From Actinomyces oris (lineage in GTDB: Bacteria; Actinomycetota; Actinomycetes; Actinomycetales; Actinomycetaceae): DNA of 64,000 bases. The position numbers were made by a program, and so were the translations under genes. A model generated the notes under the pieces. It saw only the letters and a program-made list of their open reading frames with translations, was not told the origin of the DNA and searched no databases. Positions 1 through 8,225 of this stretch are shown here, one piece after another; position 1 is the first letter of the stretch, and every line of letters begins with the position of its first letter. The stretch lies in contig NZ_MSKS01000013.1 of the NCBI RefSeq assembly GCF_001937445.1, positions 62,001 through 126,000 on the forward strand, read 5' to 3'.

Positions 1-123
1 GTGGGACTTCCTGATCTCCAGGTCGATCTCGGGCTGCTCGCCGTGGGTCAGCGTGATGAGCCCGGGGGATCCGTGCTCCTGGGACGGCTGGTGCGATGGT
101 GTGCGAGGGGCGTGCGAGGCCAT
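1..123 (-). CDS. N-terminal part of an unrecognised protein, cut by the window edge
   Basis: An open frame starts at the ATG complementary to 121-123 and stays open for 41 codons to the window edge. GAGGA lies 7 nt upstream of the ATG, a fair ribosome binding site. The visible head is Ser/Pro/His-rich, followed by a more ordered stretch ending EIDLEIRKSH. I recognise no family in these residues. It is divergent from rpmF, so the roughly 155-bp gap would hold both promoters. It could be spurious, since only 41 residues are visible. Confidence 0.35.
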   Translation of the reverse strand, partial: MASHAPRTPSHQPSQEHGSPGLITLTHGEQPEIDLEIRKSH

Positions 124-278
124 GGCGGGATCCTCGCACGGGGCAGGTGCGGGACCGATGTCACACGCCTTGAGGCGGTCTTGGACTGGAAGCAGTCCCG
201 GCGATGTCGTTATGGTGTCCCTCGGTCCAGTTTCGAGGGGTCGTCCGATCCCCAGGTTCATGAGAGAGGAGCGGGCCC

Positions 279-443
279 ATGGCAGTGCCGAAGCGGAAGA
301 TGTCCCGCAGCAACACCCGCAACCGCCGCTCACAGTGGAAGGCCAAGCTCACCGAGCTCACCACCATCCGCGTCCAGGGCCGCGAGATCTCCGTGCCTCG
401 CCGTCTGGCGCGGGCCTACAAGGAAGGCCTCATCGAGCAGTGA
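279..443 (+). CDS. rpmF: 50S ribosomal protein L32
   Basis: Structural protein of the large ribosomal subunit, 54 residues, starting [17 protein letters not shown], the highly conserved basic head of bacterial L32. A good ribosome binding site (GAGAGAGGAG, about 263-272) precedes the ATG. The protein has no cysteine at all, so it is the zinc-free form rather than the four-cysteine zinc-ribbon form; actinobacteria often carry the zinc-free type. The length is normal for the family. It is followed after 34 nt by two tRNA genes on the same strand. It is too short to be found by a length-limited gene search. Confidence 0.93.
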   Translation: MAVPKRKMSRSNTRNRRSQWKAKLTELTTIRVQGREISVPRRLARAYKEGLIEQ

Positions 444-477
444 GGCCGCTGGTGGAGGGGTGAAACCCTTCATCCAC

Positions 478-548
478 GCGGGTGTAGCTCAATGGTAGAG
501 CCTCTGCCTTCCAAGCAGATTGCGCGGGTTCGATTCCCGTCACCCGCT
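478..548 (+). tRNA. tRNA-Gly (anticodon TCC)
   Basis: A 71-nt cloverleaf. The acceptor arms GCGGGTG (478-484) and CACCCGC (541-547) pair perfectly and are followed by discriminator T. D-loop TAGCTCAATGGTAGAG, anticodon loop CTTCCAA with anticodon TCC, and T arm GCGGGTTCGATTCCCGT are all canonical. No CCA is encoded. It lies between rpmF and tRNA-Pro. Confidence 0.96.
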
Positions 549-557
549 CTGTGAGCC

Positions 558-587
558 GAAAGGGGCCGCTCCTCGGCGGTCCCTTTC
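558..587 (+). terminator. Stem-loop between the two tRNA genes
   Basis: The arms GAAAGGGGCCGC (558-569) and GCGGTCCCTTTC (576-587) form a 12-bp stem with one G-U pair and a 6-nt loop. There is no strong T-tract. It could be a terminator for tRNA-Gly or a processing hairpin in a joint tRNA transcript. Confidence 0.45.
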
Positions 588-596
588 GTCACGTCA

Positions 597-670
597 CGGG
601 CTGTGGCGCAGTTTGGTAGCGCACCTGCTTTGGGAGCAGGGGGCCGCGGGTTCAAATCCCGCCAGCCCGA
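597..670 (+). tRNA. tRNA-Pro (anticodon TGG)
   Basis: A 74-nt cloverleaf. The acceptor arms CGGGCTG (597-603) and CAGCCCG (663-669) pair perfectly, with discriminator A. The anticodon loop TTTGGGA gives anticodon TGG. T arm GCGGGTTCAAATCCCGC and D-loop GGCGCAGTTTGGTAGCGC are typical of proline tRNAs. CCA is not encoded. Confidence 0.96.
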
Positions 671-950
671 CTCCTCGTCCTGTGGGCGCGACCCACGAGC
701 AGGCCGCATCAGGAGCGCGTCAACGCCGGATGCGTGGCCCGTGAATATGCCGGTGCGTCCGATAGCGATGACGCACCCTGTACGGCGCCTCCTCCTGTGT
801 CCAGGCTCATGTGCCAGGGACGGACGCAGCGTCGATCCCACTGTCCGTTTGCCCTAAGATGGCACGGATTGACGCCACAGACGCGCGTCCGCCGAGCGCC
901 TTCGAGCGCGTCGGTGTTACCGCAGAACTCAGACCTTGGGAGCAACCCCC

Positions 951-2315
951 GTGAAGACCACTGTCGAGAATCTTGACCCCAGTCGCATCAAGCTGACCGT
1001 TGAGGTCCCCTATGAGGAGCTCAAGCCCAGCCTGGATGCCGCCTACAAGGAGATCGGCTCCCAGATCCAGGTCCCCGGCTTCCGTCGCGGTCACGTCCCC
1101 AACCGGGTCATCGACCAGCGCGTCGGCCGCGGGGCCGCCATTCAGGAGGCCGTCAACAACAAGCTCTCCGACTTCTACCGGGACGCCATCACCGAGGCCG
1201 AGCGGGTCCCCATGCTCCAGCCCGAGGTTGACGTCGTCGAGCTGCCCAACGCCACCGGAGAGAACGGCGGTCAGCTGGCCTTCACCGCTGAGGTCACTGT
1301 TCGCCCCGTTATCGAGCTGCCGGACCTGAGCAAGGCCAAGCTGACCGTGGGCGCCGTCGAGGTCACCGATGAGGACGTCGACACCGAGCTGGACAACCTG
1401 CGTGCCCGCTTCGGCTCCCTGAAGTCCGTGGGCCGCAAGGCCAAGACCGGTGACTTCGTCACCATCGACCTCAAGGCCGTCATCGACGGCGAGGAGGTCG
1501 ACTCCATCTCCGGCGTCTCCTACGAGATCGGCAAGGGCAACATGCTCAAGGGCCTGGACACCGCCCTGCGCGGTCTGAAGACCGACGAGTCCGCCACCTT
1601 CACCACCGAGCTGGCCGGCGGGGAGCACGCCGGTGAGCAGGCCGAGGTCACGGTGACCGCCACTGCCGTCAAGCAGCGTGAGCTGCCCACGGTCGATGAC
1701 GAGTTCGCCCAGATCGCCTCCGAGTTCGACACCGTCGAGGAGCTGCGCGAGGACCTCGTCAAGCAGGTCACCGAGCGCAAGACCGGTGAGCAGGCCGTCG
1801 CCGCCCGCGACGCCCTTCTCGAGCACCTGCGCGGCGAGGTCTCCTTCGATGTCCCCGAGGCCGTCGTCGAGGCCGAGGTCGCCCAGCACCTGCAGGCCGA
1901 GGGCAAGGACGGCGACGAGGAGCACGCCAAGGAGATCCGCGAGGACATCGTCGCCGGTGTGCGCGACCAGATCATCCTCGATGTCCTGGCCGAGGACCTC
2001 AAGGTCGGTGTGGCGCAGGACGAGCTGCTGGAGTTCCTCTTCCAGACCGCTCAGCAGTACGGCATGGAGCCCGCCCAGTTCCTCCAGGGCGCTCAGCAGG
2101 CCGGCCAGATCCCCGCCTTCGTCTCCGAGGTCGCCCGTAACAAGTCGCTGGCCATGGCGCTGCGTCAGGTCGCGGTGGTTGATTCCAAGGGTGAGACCGT
2201 GGACCTGTCCGCCTTCATCGGTTCCGACGAGGACGCCGCCGCCGCGGCAGCTCAGGCCGCAGCCGTTGCCGCTGAGCAGGACACCGACTCCGCTGAGGAC
2301 GAGGACGCCGAGTGA
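951..2315 (+). CDS. tig: Trigger factor, ribosome-bound chaperone and prolyl isomerase
   Basis: Cytosolic chaperone that binds nascent chains at the ribosome exit tunnel. The protein has 454 residues, near the family norm. The N-terminal ribosome-binding domain carries the signature GFRRGHVP at residues 43-50. An FKBP-type PPIase domain follows (about 150-240), then a long helical C-terminal arm and an acidic Ala/Asp/Glu tail. I chose the GTG at 951 because it gives MKTTVENLDPSRIKLTVEVP, the usual start of actinobacterial trigger factors; a TTG at 936 would add only five residues. A TAAGAT at 855-860 is a possible -10 box. In many actinobacteria tig sits near clpP and clpX, as here, although a glycosyltransferase and a cupin gene intervene. 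Confidence 0.95.
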   Translation: MKTTVENLDPSRIKLTVEVPYEELKPSLDAAYKEIGSQIQVPGFRRGHVPNRVIDQRVGRGAAIQEAVNNKLSDFYRDAITEAERVPMLQPEVDVVELPNATGENGGQLAFTAEVTVRPVIELPDLSKAKLTVGAVEVTDEDVDTELDNLRARFGSLKSVGRKAKTGDFVTIDLKAVIDGEEVDSISGVSYEIGKGNMLKGLDTALRGLKTDESATFTTELAGGEHAGEQAEVTVTATAVKQRELPTVDDEFAQIASEFDTVEELREDLVKQVTERKTGEQAVAARDALLEHLRGEVSFDVPEAVVEAEVAQHLQAEGKDGDEEHAKEIREDIVAGVRDQIILDVLAEDLKVGVAQDELLEFLFQTAQQYGMEPAQFLQGAQQAGQIPAFVSEVARNKSLAMALRQVAVVDSKGETVDLSAFIGSDEDAAAAAAQAAAVAAEQDTDSAEDEDAE

Positions 2316-2388
2316 GCTCACGGCCGCTGAGGCGCAATGAGCTGACATAGGCTCCCGCCCGCGCAAGCGGGATGCCCCGCGTCAGGCA

Positions 2389-2423
2389 AGCGGGCCCACC
2401 TTCCAGGAGAAGGTGGGCCCGCT
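2389..2423. terminator. Convergent terminator between tig and the glycosyltransferase
   Basis: A perfect 14-bp stem, AGCGGGCCCACCTT (2389-2402) paired with AAGGTGGGCCCGCT (2410-2423), with a 7-nt loop. It lies between convergent genes and can serve both strands. It has no T-tract, as is common for actinobacterial terminators. Confidence 0.75.
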
Positions 2424-2490
2424 GTGCTGTGCGGGAGTCCGCTGGGACGGGAGCGCCCGCGTTGGCCGGACGACGCGTCCCGGTCGAGGA

Positions 2491-3624
2491 TCAGCCCGCT
2501 GTGACAAGCTCCTTGCGCTTGGGACGAATGACCCCGAAGTTACGCTCAGGAATGGCCATCTTGAAATAGTAGGCGACACCGATGGGAACTACGATGAGAC
2601 TGACGAAGAGGCAGTAGAAGGGTTGGAAGATCAGCCACTTGTTGCCGTGGTCCCAGTGAAGCCACACGATAGCGGCGTAGTAGATGAACAGTGCCAGCAG
2701 AAGTGTCCATCCGGGATTCACGACGGCTATCCACCTGAGCACGAACATGCTGATAACCACAATGCCGCTGTACAGCCACAAGAATGGGTGCTGGAAGACG
2801 AATCTGAAGTTGATGATGAAAAGTCTGAAGGAACCGCCGCTCCAGGCGATCCGCTGGCGCCACCAGGAGTAGAGGGTGTCGGGTGCGTTGGTGTTGACGT
2901 GGGCAAGAATGTGAACGGCTTTGTAGCCCAGCGCGTCTCCGATAATCCCGGACTCGATGTCATTGCCCTGGAAGAACAGCGAGTGGCGGGCCATGATCTG
3001 GCGCATGACGTCGGTCTTGCCAATGTGAAGGGCGCCGCTGAGCAGCCACGGCATGATTCTGCGGGCTCGCATTGAGACCACGTACTCGTGGCGCTGCATC
3101 TGGACGATGAAGGGGCCCTTCTTCTGGGGCACGATGGTGACCGAGGCGAAGTCGGCCTTGTTGGCCACCAGGGCGCCGATGATGTGGGTCAGTGGCTCCT
3201 GCGCCGTGGTGTCGGCGTCTAAGCAGACGATGTAGGAGTTGAGGGGGGCGGCCAGCAGCGCGTCGCGGACAACCGTGTCCCGGGTGATTCCCGAGGTGCT
3301 GCGCTTGCGACCCACCTTGCGCGGGACGTAGTTGCTGCGGAAGATTCTGAACCCGTAGCGAATGGCGATGTCCTCAAGGTCGCGGTAGAACTCCTGGGAC
3401 TCACCCGAGGTGGTGCACAGGACTACTCGATCTCCATAAGGGTGCAGGTAATCCGCGTTCTGCAAGTACTTGACATTGCCGTAGATCGGTACCAGGACGC
3501 TGAAGTCGTCTGAGGTGATGCTCGGATTCAGCTCCACGGCTTTATACCACTTTGAGGTAATGCCGGCCCAGATATCAATTCCGATCCAGAACAGGATTCC
3601 CACCAGCAGGGTAATGACGATCAT
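2491..3624 (-). CDS. Membrane-bound family 2 glycosyltransferase (processive synthase-like)
   Basis: A 377-residue integral membrane glycosyltransferase, probably using a nucleotide sugar at the inner face of the membrane to build a surface or capsular polysaccharide. One N-terminal membrane helix (residues 3-20) precedes a GT-A domain with the DxD motif in LDADTT (135-140), an acidic acceptor motif GNDIESG (220-226), and WWRQRIAW (254-261) at the place of the QxxRW motif. Three membrane helices close the protein (about 275-350). The Arg of QxxRW is Ala here (QRIAW). The order matches cellulose/hyaluronan synthase-like GT2 enzymes, but the product cannot be told. It stands alone, with no other polysaccharide genes nearby. 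AGAGGA upstream of the ATG supports the start. Confidence 0.8.
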   Translation of the reverse strand: MIVITLLVGILFWIGIDIWAGITSKWYKAVELNPSITSDDFSVLVPIYGNVKYLQNADYLHPYGDRVVLCTTSGESQEFYRDLEDIAIRYGFRIFRSNYVPRKVGRKRSTSGITRDTVVRDALLAAPLNSYIVCLDADTTAQEPLTHIIGALVANKADFASVTIVPQKKGPFIVQMQRHEYVVSMRARRIMPWLLSGALHIGKTDVMRQIMARHSLFFQGNDIESGIIGDALGYKAVHILAHVNTNAPDTLYSWWRQRIAWSGGSFRLFIINFRFVFQHPFLWLYSGIVVISMFVLRWIAVVNPGWTLLLALFIYYAAIVWLHWDHGNKWLIFQPFYCLFVSLIVVPIGVAYYFKMAIPERNFGVIRPKRKELVTAG

Positions 3625-4098
3625 GCGGAGGTCCTCTCTGGTTCATGGAGTTGTGCGAGCGTGCTGAACACGGGTGGCCCCTTACTGGGTGGTGCGGCAG
3701 GCGGGAAAGACGTGCTGTTCGAGCGGGGACGGAGTTATTGAACCGTAAAAGGATGTGGCCGGCTGACGGTGGTGAGAAGCTCGGGCTGGAGGGCTTTGGT
3801 GTCGTCAGGCAGGCGGGCACTCCAATGTTATCGGTTGGATAAAATCGATGGTGCCACGCCGTCCTCGTCGATGCCACGGTGTGGGGAGCGGGTCACGTCA
3901 AGATCTCGGGCGCCCACAATCTAATCCGTGGAAGGTTTAGGTTTCCTACAAGGGGGCGTGAGTTGGCTTACCGAGGCTTCATGCCTTGGGATTCGAGTGA
4001 GCCGCAACACCGCGCCCGATACCTCAGGTGACGTCTGGTCGCCCGGGTTCTGCTGCGTACGTGGAGGAGGCGCTTGGTTTAGTGGAACTCACAAGGAA
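3625..4098. other. 474-bp stretch without a recognisable gene
   Basis: It lies between the 5' end of the glycosyltransferase gene and the 3' side of the cupin gene. Its base composition is more mixed than the flanks, with A/T patches such as TTATTGAACCGTAAAAGG near 3733 and CAATGTTATCGGTTGGATAAAATCG near 3820. The second patch may hold a minus-strand promoter for the glycosyltransferase, but I see no clean -35/-10 pair. Short open frames here have no recognisable product. Confidence 0.5.
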
Positions 4099-4142
4099 GT
4101 GGGGTGAGGGCGAAGGCCTCAGCGCTTCGCGCCCCACCCCAC
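4099..4142 (-). terminator. Hairpin downstream of the cupin gene
   Basis: GTGGGGTGAGGGCGAAG (4099-4115) pairs with CTTCGCGCCCCACCCCAC (4125-4142) with small bulges. It sits about 60 nt past the cupin stop codon on the minus strand and is the likely terminator of that gene. Confidence 0.6.
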
Positions 4143-4201
4143 GCGGTGGTGGTCGTCCGCCGGCCGGCTGCCGACAGGTGTCGGTTGCCCGTTGCCCGGG
4201 G

Positions 4202-4570
4202 CTACTTCTCGTTCGCCGCCCTGGCCTTGTCGACGTCGACCATGACCAGCTGCATGCGGCACGGCGTCACGGCCGTCAGTGCGTGACGGTCGCCGGGTGC
4301 CAGGTAGATGACGTCCCCGGCGCCCATCCTCTCGGTGCGCTCGCCGATGGAGAAGTCCATCTCGCCCTCCAGGAGCGTGACGATCACTGCCCGGGGGGAG
4401 GAGTGCTCGGTGAGGACCTGGCCGGCGTCGAAGGTGAAGACGACCGTGCGCAGGATGTCGTTGTTGACGACGACCCGTGAGGTGGTCGCCTCCTCGGAGA
4501 TGGGGAGGGCGGCGTTGAGGCCGAGCCGGAACAGGGACTCGGTGGAGGGGGTGCTGGATGAGGGGGACAT
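4202..4570 (-). CDS. Small cupin-domain protein
   Basis: A 122-residue single-domain cupin. Cupin motif 1 is seen as the stretch from FDAGQVLTEHSSP to LLEGEMDF, and motif 2 as GAGDVIYLAPGDRHAL; together they form the beta-barrel metal site. Such stand-alone cupins of this length are often called cupin-domain or quercetin-dioxygenase-like proteins and seldom have a proven substrate. The start is the ATG at 4570, preceded by AGGAG at good spacing. The same frame is open further upstream but codes there for nothing recognisable and is antisense to clpP1. The gene is divergent from clpP1, with about 327 bp between them. Confidence 0.8.
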   Translation of the reverse strand: MSPSSSTPSTESLFRLGLNAALPISEEATTSRVVVNNDILRTVVFTFDAGQVLTEHSSPRAVIVTLLEGEMDFSIGERTERMGAGDVIYLAPGDRHALTAVTPCRMQLVMVDVDKARAANEK

Positions 4571-4807
4571 GTGTTCTCCTGTGGTTCCTATGGTGTTGGT
4601 GGTGAGGGCTGTGAAGATTACGGGGCTGCAAGGGCCGGGCCGACCGTGCCAAGAGGCGTGGGTACGTCGAGCGCCGGATGGTGCCGTCAGGGCAGACAGT
4701 ACTGGCGATGAGGTCGGTGGGGTGCGATCTGCCGGGGCGCTGAGCGTCGAGGAAGGTGTCGTGATTGCGAGGATGCTCGACGTAGGCCACGGCTCTGGTC
4801 GTCGCAC

Positions 4808-4825
4808 CTGCGCCGTGGGCGAAAA
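4808..4825 (-). promoter_or_regulatory. Candidate ClgR-binding site upstream of clpP1
   Basis: On the minus strand the site reads TTTTCGCCCACGGCGCAG. Its core CGCCCACGGCG fits CGC-Y-N-A-N-R-GCG, the core I recall for ClgR, the activator of clp genes in Streptomyces, Corynebacterium and Bifidobacterium. One flanking position departs from the longer consensus. It lies 73 bp before the clpP1 start, a sensible place for an activator. No ClgR gene is in the window. Confidence 0.5.
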
Positions 4826-4897
4826 GGGTGCGACGGCGGGCATGGTGGCCGGGGGCATCGCGTTAGCGTTGGCGACACCGACCATGAGAGGACTGAC

Positions 4898-5536
<639 letters not shown>

Positions 5537-5537
5537 C

Positions 5538-6212
5538 ATGTCCTCGACCCGTCCCTACTTCGAGGCCGTCGCCCGCCAGGCCGGTGCCATGCCGCAGGCC
5601 CGCTACGTGCTGCCCCAGTTCGAGGAGCGCACCGCCTACGGCTTCAAGCGTCAGGACCCCTACGCCAAGCTCTTCGAGGACCGCATCGTCTTCATGGGCG
5701 TCCAGGTCGACGACGCCTCCGCCGACGACATCATGGCCCAGCTCCTGGTCCTGGAGTCCCAGGACCCCGACGGCCTCATCACCATGTACGTCAACAGCCC
5801 CGGCGGATCCTTCACGGCGCTGACGGCCATCTACGACACCATGCAGTACATCAAGCCGCAGGTGCAGACCGTCTGCCTGGGGCAGGCGGCCTCCGCCGCA
5901 GCCGTGCTCCTGGCCGCCGGTAGCGAGGGCAAGCGCCTGGCCCTGCCCAATGCGCGCGTCCTCATCCACCAGCCCGCCATGGAGGGGATGCAGGGGCAGG
6001 CCAGCGACATCGAGATCGTCGCCAACGAGATCGACCGCATGCGCTCCTGGCTGGAGGACACCCTGGCCGCGCACACCGGCCAGGATCGCGAGAAGATCCA
6101 CGCCGACCTCGAGCGCGACAAGATTCTCACGGCCGCAGCCGCCAAGGAGTACGGGATCGTGGACCAGGTGCTCACTTCTCGCAAGGCGCCGGCCTCCCCG
6201 CACTCCTCCTGA
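5538..6212 (+). CDS. clpP2: ATP-dependent Clp protease proteolytic subunit 2
   Basis: Second ClpP paralog, 224 residues. The catalytic Ser is in GQAASAAAVLL and the His in VLIHQPAMEG. The N-terminus is longer than in ClpP1 (about 20 extra residues before the folded domain), as is usual for actinobacterial ClpP2. ATG 5538 follows the clpP1 stop by one base, so translation is probably coupled. Together with ClpP1 and the nearby ClpX it should form the housekeeping protease of the cytosol. Confidence 0.95.
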   Translation: MSSTRPYFEAVARQAGAMPQARYVLPQFEERTAYGFKRQDPYAKLFEDRIVFMGVQVDDASADDIMAQLLVLESQDPDGLITMYVNSPGGSFTALTAIYDTMQYIKPQVQTVCLGQAASAAAVLLAAGSEGKRLALPNARVLIHQPAMEGMQGQASDIEIVANEIDRMRSWLEDTLAAHTGQDREKIHADLERDKILTAAAAKEYGIVDQVLTSRKAPASPHSS

Positions 6213-6259
6213 GGAGACGCTGGGATGCCGACCGGGTCGCCGACGCCGTGCTGACGCTG

Positions 6260-6300
6260 CGTGCAGTGCTCCTTCCAGCAACCGGCTGGAGCACTGCACG
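6260..6300 (+). terminator. Strong hairpin after clpP2
   Basis: A perfect 13-bp stem, CGTGCAGTGCTCC (6260-6272) with GGAGCACTGCACG (6288-6300), and a 15-nt loop, 48 nt after the clpP2 stop. It probably ends or attenuates the clpP1P2 transcript before clpX. Confidence 0.65.
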
Positions 6301-6331
6301 TGCAGCCGGTGGAAATCAGACCCGCAAACGC

Positions 6332-6360
6332 TGGCAGCATGGTGCACAACGTGGCATATT
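6332..6360 (+). promoter_or_regulatory. Possible clpX promoter
   Basis: TGGCAG (6332-6337), a 17-nt spacer and CATATT (6355-6360) form a plausible sigma-70-type promoter just after the clpP2 terminator and about 100 nt before the clpX start. It is weak by sequence. Confidence 0.35.
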
Positions 6361-6466
6361 GCGGACTGGACACGCCGCCATGCCCTCGGCGCACCTGCCG
6401 TCTCAGCCCGTAGGCTGACGCAGGACCGCCCGGGCTCGGGGGCCGATGACGAACCTGGAGGAAACT

Positions 6467-7768
6467 GTGGCACGTAACGCCGAGAGTGTGGATCTGCTGA
6501 AGTGCTCCTTCTGCGGCAAGAGCCAGAAGCAGGTCAAGAAGCTCATCGCCGGGCCCGGTGTCTACATCTGTGACGAGTGCATCGAGCTGTGCAACGAGAT
6601 CGTCGACGAGGAGCTGAGCGACTCCGGTGCCGGCGTACCTCTTGAGCTGCCCAAGCCCCAGGAGATCTTCGACTTCCTCAACCAGTACGTCATCGGTCAG
6701 GAGGCCGCCAAGCGCGCCATGAGCGTGGCGGTCTACAACCACTACAAGCGTGTCCAGGTCAAGGAGCGCTCCGTGGCCGAGGGGGACGGCCTGGAGCTGG
6801 GCAAGTCCAACATCCTCCTGCTGGGGCCCACCGGAACCGGTAAGACTCACCTGGCCCGAACCCTGGCTCGCCTCCTCGACGTCCCCTTCGCCATCGTCGA
6901 CGCCACGGCGCTGACCGAGGCGGGATACGTCGGCGAGGACGTGGAGAACATCCTTCTCAAGCTCATCCAGGCCGCCGACGGCGACGTCAAGCGCGCTGAG
7001 AAGGGCATCATCTACATCGATGAGATCGACAAGATCGGCCGCAAGGCGGAGAACCCCTCAATCACCCGTGACGTCTCGGGTGAGGGCGTGCAGCAGGCAC
7101 TGCTCAAGATCATCGAGGGGACAACGGCCTCCGTGCCGCCCGGCGGCGGGCGCAAGCACCCGCACCAGGAGTTCCTGGAGATCGACACCACCAATATTCT
7201 CTTCATCGCCGCAGGCGCCTTCGCCGGTATCGAGGAGATCGTGCGCCAGCGTCAGCGCAAGGAGTCCGGAGCCCAGATGGTGGGTTTCGGGGCGCAGCTG
7301 ACCGGCAGCACGGGGGCGAAGGACGTCTTCACCTCACCGGTGCGCCCCGAGGACCTTCACAAGTTCGGTCTGATCCCCGAGTTCATCGGCCGCCTGCCCG
7401 TCATCGCCACGGTCCAGGACCTGGGGGTGCGCGAGCTCGTGCGCGTCATGACCGAGCCCAAGAACGCCCTGGTCTCCCAGTACCAGTACCTCTTCAGTCT
7501 CGACGGCGTCGAGCTCGAGCTGACCGACGCGGCCATCGAGGCGGTGGCCTCCCTCGCCCTGGAGCGCAAGACCGGAGCCCGGGGGCTGACCTCCATCGTC
7601 GAGGAGGTCCTGGGACAGGCCATGTTCGAGGTTCCCTCGCTGCCTGAGGTCGGGCGCGTCGTTGTCGACGCCGATGCCGTCAGGGGCACCGGGAAGCCCC
7701 GCTATCAGTCCGGGTCGGGCACGCTGCGCTCGACGAACAAGGTGGGGGAGCGGAGCCGGACCGCATGA
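6467..7768 (+). CDS. clpX: ATP-dependent Clp protease ATP-binding subunit ClpX
   Basis: AAA+ unfoldase that feeds substrates to ClpP. The N-terminal zinc-binding domain is visible as CSFCGKS and CDECIELC. Walker A is GPTGTGKT (residues 120-127), the pore-loop region is GYVGEDVE, and Walker B is IIYIDEIDK. The protein has 433 residues, of usual length. I chose GTG 6467 because GGAGGA lies 6 nt upstream and it gives [19 protein letters not shown], matching the mycobacterial start; an ATG at 6446 would add seven residues and lacks such a site. The chorismate mutase gene overlaps the stop by 4 bp. Confidence 0.96.
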   Translation: MARNAESVDLLKCSFCGKSQKQVKKLIAGPGVYICDECIELCNEIVDEELSDSGAGVPLELPKPQEIFDFLNQYVIGQEAAKRAMSVAVYNHYKRVQVKERSVAEGDGLELGKSNILLLGPTGTGKTHLARTLARLLDVPFAIVDATALTEAGYVGEDVENILLKLIQAADGDVKRAEKGIIYIDEIDKIGRKAENPSITRDVSGEGVQQALLKIIEGTTASVPPGGGRKHPHQEFLEIDTTNILFIAAGAFAGIEEIVRQRQRKESGAQMVGFGAQLTGSTGAKDVFTSPVRPEDLHKFGLIPEFIGRLPVIATVQDLGVRELVRVMTEPKNALVSQYQYLFSLDGVELELTDAAIEAVASLALERKTGARGLTSIVEEVLGQAMFEVPSLPEVGRVVVDADAVRGTGKPRYQSGSGTLRSTNKVGERSRTA

Positions 7769-8097
7769 GCGAGGGGCAGGCGGGAATTCCCCCGCAGCTG
7801 GCCGTTTACCGGGACACCATCGACAACCTCGACGCCGCCCTCGTCCATCTCCTGGCAGAGCGCTTCCGCTGCACCCAGCAGGTGGGCCTGCTCAAGGCCA
7901 GGCTGGACCTGCCGCCGGCCGACCCAGGGCGCGAGCGGCAGCAGGTGGCGCGTCTGCGGGCACTGGCCGAGGAGTCCGGCCTGGACCCGGTCTTCGCCGA
8001 GAAGTTCTTCGCCTTCATCGTCGCCGAGGTCATCCAGCACCACGAGGAGATCCGCGACGACCACGAGGCCGAGCGGGCCAAGCAGACCGAGCCGTAG
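7765..8097 (+). CDS. Chorismate mutase, AroQ class
   Basis: A 110-residue all-helical chorismate mutase, which converts chorismate to prephenate for Phe and Tyr synthesis. The family pattern is seen in [20 protein letters not shown], the helix with [11 protein letters not shown] and the later helix [20 protein letters not shown]. The spacing resembles the short stand-alone enzymes of actinobacteria. Its ATG overlaps the clpX stop (ATGA), so it is translated from the clpX message. I see no other aromatic amino acid genes nearby. Confidence 0.85.
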   Translation: MSEGQAGIPPQLAVYRDTIDNLDAALVHLLAERFRCTQQVGLLKARLDLPPADPGRERQQVARLRALAEESGLDPVFAEKFFAFIVAEVIQHHEEIRDDHEAERAKQTEP

Positions 8098-8198
8098 GAA
8101 CCACCGGAGGCATACGGTCAGGTGAGCTCTCGGTGACTCGCAGCGACACGAGCCGTTGAGGCGAGCCAGAAGGATGGTCCCGGAGCAGCCGGCGGGCC

Positions 8199-8213
8199 GA
8201 GCCCGGTGGGCTC
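8199..8213. terminator. Short hairpin between convergent genes
   Basis: GAGCCC (8199-8204) and GGGCTC (8208-8213) pair around a GGT loop, between the chorismate mutase gene and the convergent acyl-CoA ligase gene. It is short, so the call is tentative. Confidence 0.35.
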
Positions 8214-8225
8214 TCGCGGCGGCCT

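Noticed and set aside
470-841. A 123-codon minus-strand frame whose translation contains phrases like WRDLNPRPPAPKAGALP and DGNRTRAI.
   Set aside because: It is antisense to the two tRNA genes. Such phrases are a known artefact of translating tRNA genes.
807-2366. A 519-codon minus-strand frame opposite trigger factor.
   Set aside because: It is Leu/Gly/Asp-rich with no family signal, as expected for the antisense of a high-GC coding gene.
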